DNA from: Lachnospiraceae bacterium
GTDB lineage: Bacteria > Bacillota_A > Clostridia > Lachnospirales > Lachnospiraceae
Assembly: GCA_028694115.1 (NCBI GenBank)
Contig: JAQUUB010000063.1
Coordinates: 1-17,240 of the forward strand
DNA: 17,240 bases
Reading direction: 5' to 3'
Part shown: positions 14,381 to 17,240 of the stretch, piece after piece
How positions within the stretch are numbered: position 1 is the first letter of the stretch
Layout: every line of letters begins with the position of its first letter
The notes under the pieces: model-generated
What the model was told of the DNA's origin: nothing
The model's database searches: none
Seen by the model: the letters and a program-made list of their open reading frames with translations, nothing else
Made by a program: the position numbers and the translations under genes

Positions 14381-15837
14381 CTGAACCAATAAAAAGCTAT
14401 AATAAAATATGCGGCCGGCTATGTGTAGAGATGACGGGCCGTTTAGCCTCCCCACTGTCCATAGGGTCAGGGGAAGATGAGTATACAGATGGGGATGTGG
14501 TTGTTGATGCACAAGGGGAACCTTACATACCGGGAACCTCTTTGGCAGGAGCGATGCGTGAATATGCAAATGCTGTAAAAGGGGATTCAGTGATGAATCA
14601 GTTGTTTGGTACTCCGGAAAATGTCGTGCCTGGAAGCAGAGAAGACAGGCAAAGCAGGATCTTTATTTATGACGCGGCTATTAAACAGGCAAGAACAGGA
14701 ATCCGTGATGGCGTGAAATTAAATGAGAGAAAGACAGCCAGCTATATGGGAAAATATGATTTGCAGTTTGTTGAACAGGATGCGGATATAAGATTTCGGA
14801 TTGAAATTCTTGAGAGAGAAGAATGCTTAAAAAAACAACAAAACATCCAGGAACTTTGGGCGGCTGACTTAGACTGGATTAGGTTATGGCAGCAAGGTTT
14901 TAATGGAGGAGAACTTCGGTTGGGCGCTAAAACCCGCAGGGGCTATGGCAAAATCGAGATTAAGAGGATTAGAATTAAGAAATTTGACATGAGAGACAGG
15001 GTCTCTTATATGGAGTGGCTGGATTGGGACTGGGATCAGGAGGATGCCTTTGAAAATTCAGAAATAGATGAAATTTGCACAGGCACAAAGCCGTTAAAAA
15101 ATGATATCAGACTTGAGCACTGTCTGGAGGTTCCTTTGCAGTTATCTGGAACACTGCTGGTGCGCACCTATATAACATTATTTGCCAAAACGGAGGATCT
15201 TCCGGATTATGGACAGATGACGGTGGAAGGGAAAGGGGAACGGGCAGTCATACCAGGAAGCAGTTGGGCAGGTGCTTTTCGAAGCCGTATTGCAAAAATA
15301 GTGGAAGAACTTGGACAACTGTCAGACTGGCAGGAGGCGCAGAAAAGTCTGGAACCATTATTTGGTACATGGTCAGATACGAAAGAAAAAAAGGCTGATT
15401 TATGTGCATCAAGAGTGATCTTTGAGGAAAGTGTGATAGAGGGAGGGCATGGGCTGCCAACTGCCAGAATCGCGGTTGATCGGTTTACAGGAGGCACCGT
15501 GCAGGGAGCATTATATGAGGAAGTTCCTTGGACCGGAGGGACTATATGCCTGCGTATCCGCTGGAAAAAGGACGGTAGAGAGTTGACGGATCGGGCAGTT
15601 TGTGGGCTGCTTTTATGGGCGGTTAAGGATCTGCAGTCAGGCTTTCTAACAATAGGTGGAGAGACTTCAGTGGGACGGGGAATTTTTGAACCGAATAGAG
15701 ATCATTCCGACATTTTATTAGACGGAGAAGTATTTGGGAATAGGGAGCAAGAAGAAAGTATGCAGGCTGCAGCCCTGTGGGTGCAAAATGCAGTGAAAGA
15801 TGAAAATGCGAGGAGACAAAAAAGTGAAAAGGTATGA
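14377..15837 (+). CDS. Tandem Cas7-Cas7 RAMP protein (Cas7-2x-like)
   Basis: The 486-residue protein contains two Csm3/Cas7-type RAMP domains that form two backbone units on the crRNA. Domain 1 (about 13-210) has GSGEDEYTDGDVVVDAQG, PYIPGTSLAGAMR, LFG and the loop LRLGAKTRRGYG; D38 is the likely RNA-cleaving residue. Domain 2 (about 250-470) has DLPDYGQMTVEG (D277 a candidate), VIPGSSWAGAFR, LFGTW and IGGETSVGRG. The GTG at 14377 is preferred: it overlaps the previous TGA as GTGA and follows the strong ribosome site AGGGGGGAG. An ATG at 14350 would add nine residues without a ribosome site. The pairing with a Cas7-5-11-like gene just upstream matches the III-Dv arrangement. Which Asp residues actually cut is inferred. 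Confidence 0.82.
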   Translation: MTEPIKSYNKICGRLCVEMTGRLASPLSIGSGEDEYTDGDVVVDAQGEPYIPGTSLAGAMREYANAVKGDSVMNQLFGTPENVVPGSREDRQSRIFIYDAAIKQARTGIRDGVKLNERKTASYMGKYDLQFVEQDADIRFRIEILEREECLKKQQNIQELWAADLDWIRLWQQGFNGGELRLGAKTRRGYGKIEIKRIRIKKFDMRDRVSYMEWLDWDWDQEDAFENSEIDEICTGTKPLKNDIRLEHCLEVPLQLSGTLLVRTYITLFAKTEDLPDYGQMTVEGKGERAVIPGSSWAGAFRSRIAKIVEELGQLSDWQEAQKSLEPLFGTWSDTKEKKADLCASRVIFEESVIEGGHGLPTARIAVDRFTGGTVQGALYEEVPWTGGTICLRIRWKKDGRELTDRAVCGLLLWAVKDLQSGFLTIGGETSVGRGIFEPNRDHSDILLDGEVFGNREQEESMQAAALWVQNAVKDENARRQKSEKV

Positions 15838-16408
15838 GCTGATAGAAAATGTATCTGAGCAGGGGGCAAGGCTGCGTATTCATGAATGGTTTCCGAAACA
15901 GGCAAATATATATGCTGTTCTGGATTTTGGAGTTTGCTTTGGAATTTATGATGAAAACCGCCTGCTTGTGGGACTGGAGGGGCATACAACACCAACACCG
16001 CTGGATTGGGAGTATTTGCAGGAGCTTCGCCTTTTTGATAAGGAAAAGGAATTGCTGCTGGTTCCATCAGGACATGGCTGGACGGGAAGAATACGGAGAG
16101 ATGTAAAGGAGAGTGCAGACGATAATAAAGCAGGCGAATATGTCATTGATGAATACCAAAAACTTTGGGGGAAGATTGAAAAAGATAACAAAGAAGGAAT
16201 ATTAGATTGGAGTCTTCTTGTTTCCGGGCGTGGAACCAAGATACACATACCAGTGAATATTGCCGGTGAAGAGGCTGCAATTCATGTGCGAAAATATATG
16301 CGTATTCCAGACATAGAAAAGGAAGAAGAACTGGTGTTTCAAAATGATATCCGTATGGTAAATTTTTGCTCATGGGAAGGGGGCGGGGAAGATGGCGGAA
16401 ATGTTTAA
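15824..16408 (+). CDS. csx19: Csx19, type III-D complex subunit
   Basis: This 194-residue protein matches the TIGR03984/Csx19 pattern. It has an N-terminal beta-rich part (IYAVLDFGVCFGIYD), then the hallmark LQELRLFDKEKELLLVPSG, a basic WTGRIRRD stretch and YVIDEYQKLWG. A C-terminal beta-rich segment ends the protein. Csx19 is a marker of subtype III-D and sits in the complex near the crRNA and backbone; it has no known catalytic activity. The GTG at 15824 is chosen because AGGAG lies eight bases upstream and the family-like sequence begins there (MKRYELIE). ATG 15800 is the alternative. It overlaps the previous gene by 14 nt and the next by 17 nt, so the three are probably translated together. 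Confidence 0.82.
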   Translation: MKRYELIENVSEQGARLRIHEWFPKQANIYAVLDFGVCFGIYDENRLLVGLEGHTTPTPLDWEYLQELRLFDKEKELLLVPSGHGWTGRIRRDVKESADDNKAGEYVIDEYQKLWGKIEKDNKEGILDWSLLVSGRGTKIHIPVNIAGEEAAIHVRKYMRIPDIEKEEELVFQNDIRMVNFCSWEGGGEDGGNV

Positions 16409-17240
16409 GGAGGATTTTAGCAAGCGGTTTGTGAATCCATATAATTTTATTCCCCTTATGGGAAAATGTGAACGTTCTGTTCCAGAATTAAATGATAGCG
16501 GTTATACAGGATATTTTGACTGCAAGATTAAACTTCTTACACCACTATTTATTCCTAATACATCTTCTTATTCAAGGTTGTTGACTGATAGTGAAAAAAG
16601 CGATGAGCGTTGTCAAAAAGAGCGATGGAAGGGTTATGATTTTTTCTCTTATCATGATTGGTCAGATGAAGCTGCCTGCAAAAGGTGGCCTCCTTCGCCT
16701 GAAAGTCCTGTAATTCCGGGGAGTGAGCTTAAAGGTGCAGTGCGCAGTGTTTATGAAGCGGCATTTAATGGGTGTATGTCATCTGTGTCTTTGAACCGGG
16801 TGCTTTCACGCAGAACCAATGAAGCAAAAAAGCCTGGCATTTTGAAAAAGATAAATGGTGGCTGGGTTATTTATCCATGTAAAAAGGCTATGCTCTTTGT
16901 CAATAATCAAGAGATGAATAATCCCGATAAGGTCATGGGAATCCCTGTTCCGAAAGATGAATATGCTCAATGGAAAGAAGGGCAGGAACTATGGTTTAAA
17001 CTTCGGAAAGAAAGTTTTGAAACCAAAATTGGCTCAAAAAGGATTTCTATAGGAAAAGTAATAGAGGAATATGAAATAATACAAGACAGCAATGAGGTAG
17101 ATTGTAATTCGAAGAATCAAGACAAAAGAAATGAGCTGAACAAGAAGGGATATATACAGGGCTGGCTTCACAGAGGGGAGGTTTTATCGAGAAAACATCA
17201 TGGAAAACATCATGAAAAACATCATGAAAAACATCATGAA
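16392..17240 (+). CDS. TIGR03986-like Cas7 RAMP protein, 5' part
   Basis: The gene runs off the window after 283 codons. FVNPYNFIPL near the start is characteristic of the TIGR03986 RAMP family of type III-D, called Cas7-insertion in III-Dv complexes. LLTPLFIPNTSS and YDFFSYHDWS follow, and then the Cas7 motif SPVIPGSELKGAVRSVYEAA. The ATG at 16392 follows the purine run GGGGCGGGGAAG and lies inside the end of csx19; ATG 16401 is possible but has a weaker site. The family is usually over 500 residues, so about half is missing. A run of Lys-His-His-Glu repeats begins at codon 268 and continues to the window edge. Whether the repeat ends in frame cannot be seen. Confidence 0.8.
   Translation, partial: MAEMFKEDFSKRFVNPYNFIPLMGKCERSVPELNDSGYTGYFDCKIKLLTPLFIPNTSSYSRLLTDSEKSDERCQKERWKGYDFFSYHDWSDEAACKRWPPSPESPVIPGSELKGAVRSVYEAAFNGCMSSVSLNRVLSRRTNEAKKPGILKKINGGWVIYPCKKAMLFVNNQEMNNPDKVMGIPVPKDEYAQWKEGQELWFKLRKESFETKIGSKRISIGKVIEEYEIIQDSNEVDCNSKNQDKRNELNKKGYIQGWLHRGEVLSRKHHGKHHEKHHEKHHE
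17193..17240 (+). repeat. 12-bp tandem repeat coding for KHHE units
   Basis: Four consecutive 12-bp units (AAACATCATGAA; the first has GGA in place of GAA) lie in frame in the TIGR03986-like gene and encode KHHG followed by three KHHE. The last three units are identical, so copy number may vary between strains. The run continues to the window edge, so its full length is unknown. Confidence 0.9.

Noticed and set aside
8844..17240. Search by eye for CARF/Csm6/Csx1 effectors, cas1/cas2 or reverse transcriptase in the operon
   Set aside because: None of the products shows such domains; they may lie beyond the window end.

Overview
The window looks like an accessory stretch of a low- to mid-GC Firmicutes chromosome, most likely a gut Lachnospiraceae (Blautia/Dorea/Ruminococcus type). 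This rests on AGGAG/GGAGG ribosome binding sites, extended -10 promoters (TGYTACAAT), an RlmD-type methyltransferase of that lineage's style, and remnants of Firmicutes mobile-element genes. Almost everything reads on the + strand.

Layout. 1-307: C-terminal end of a radical SAM enzyme that starts upstream. 308-718: a non-coding region with a double-hairpin element and four 41-bp tandem repeats. 719-916: a small acidic hypothetical protein. 999-2618: a 23S rRNA m5U methyltransferase with an unusual N-terminal repeat tail. 2619-2944: leader of a CRISPR array. 2945-3898: CRISPR array of 15 repeats and 14 spacers with a I-C-like repeat, leader on the left. 4039-8407: a patchwork of AT-rich accessory genes and debris. 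It holds a Zn-ribbon hypothetical protein, a decayed VirD4/TraG coupling-protein tail, an intact AAA/DUF4143 ATPase, an RloB-like fragment and a HipA-like kinase with its own promoter and terminator. 8408-8843: a second double-hairpin element and the decayed tail of a second RlmD-like gene. 8844-17240 (runs off the end): a tightly packed type III CRISPR effector operon.

The effector operon reads cas6, a PD-(D/E)XK-like (DUF6602-like) protein, cas10, a Cas7-Cas5(Csx10)-Cas11-like fusion, a tandem Cas7-Cas7 protein, csx19, and a TIGR03986-like Cas7 protein. Apart from cas6 and the nuclease-like gene, this is the composition known for type III-D variant (III-Dv) complexes, best known from Synechocystis, where fused subunits replace separate Cas7, Cas5 and Cas11 proteins. 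Most junctions from the nuclease-like gene onward overlap by 4 to 20 nt, so the proteins are probably made together. Cas6 would cut the repeat hairpin; the Cas7-type subunits, Csx19 and Cas10 would assemble on crRNA.

The most unusual points are these. Cas10 lacks an HD nuclease domain and has DGDD in place of GGDD. A nuclease-like gene sits inside the operon, overlapping cas10, where it could supply the missing DNase. The first Cas7 domain has no Asp in its usual cleavage loop. The nearby array looks like a type I-C array, and no cas1, cas2 or type I genes are visible. Two copies of a co-varying double-hairpin element and a decayed RlmD tail mark a possible recombination scar just before the operon.
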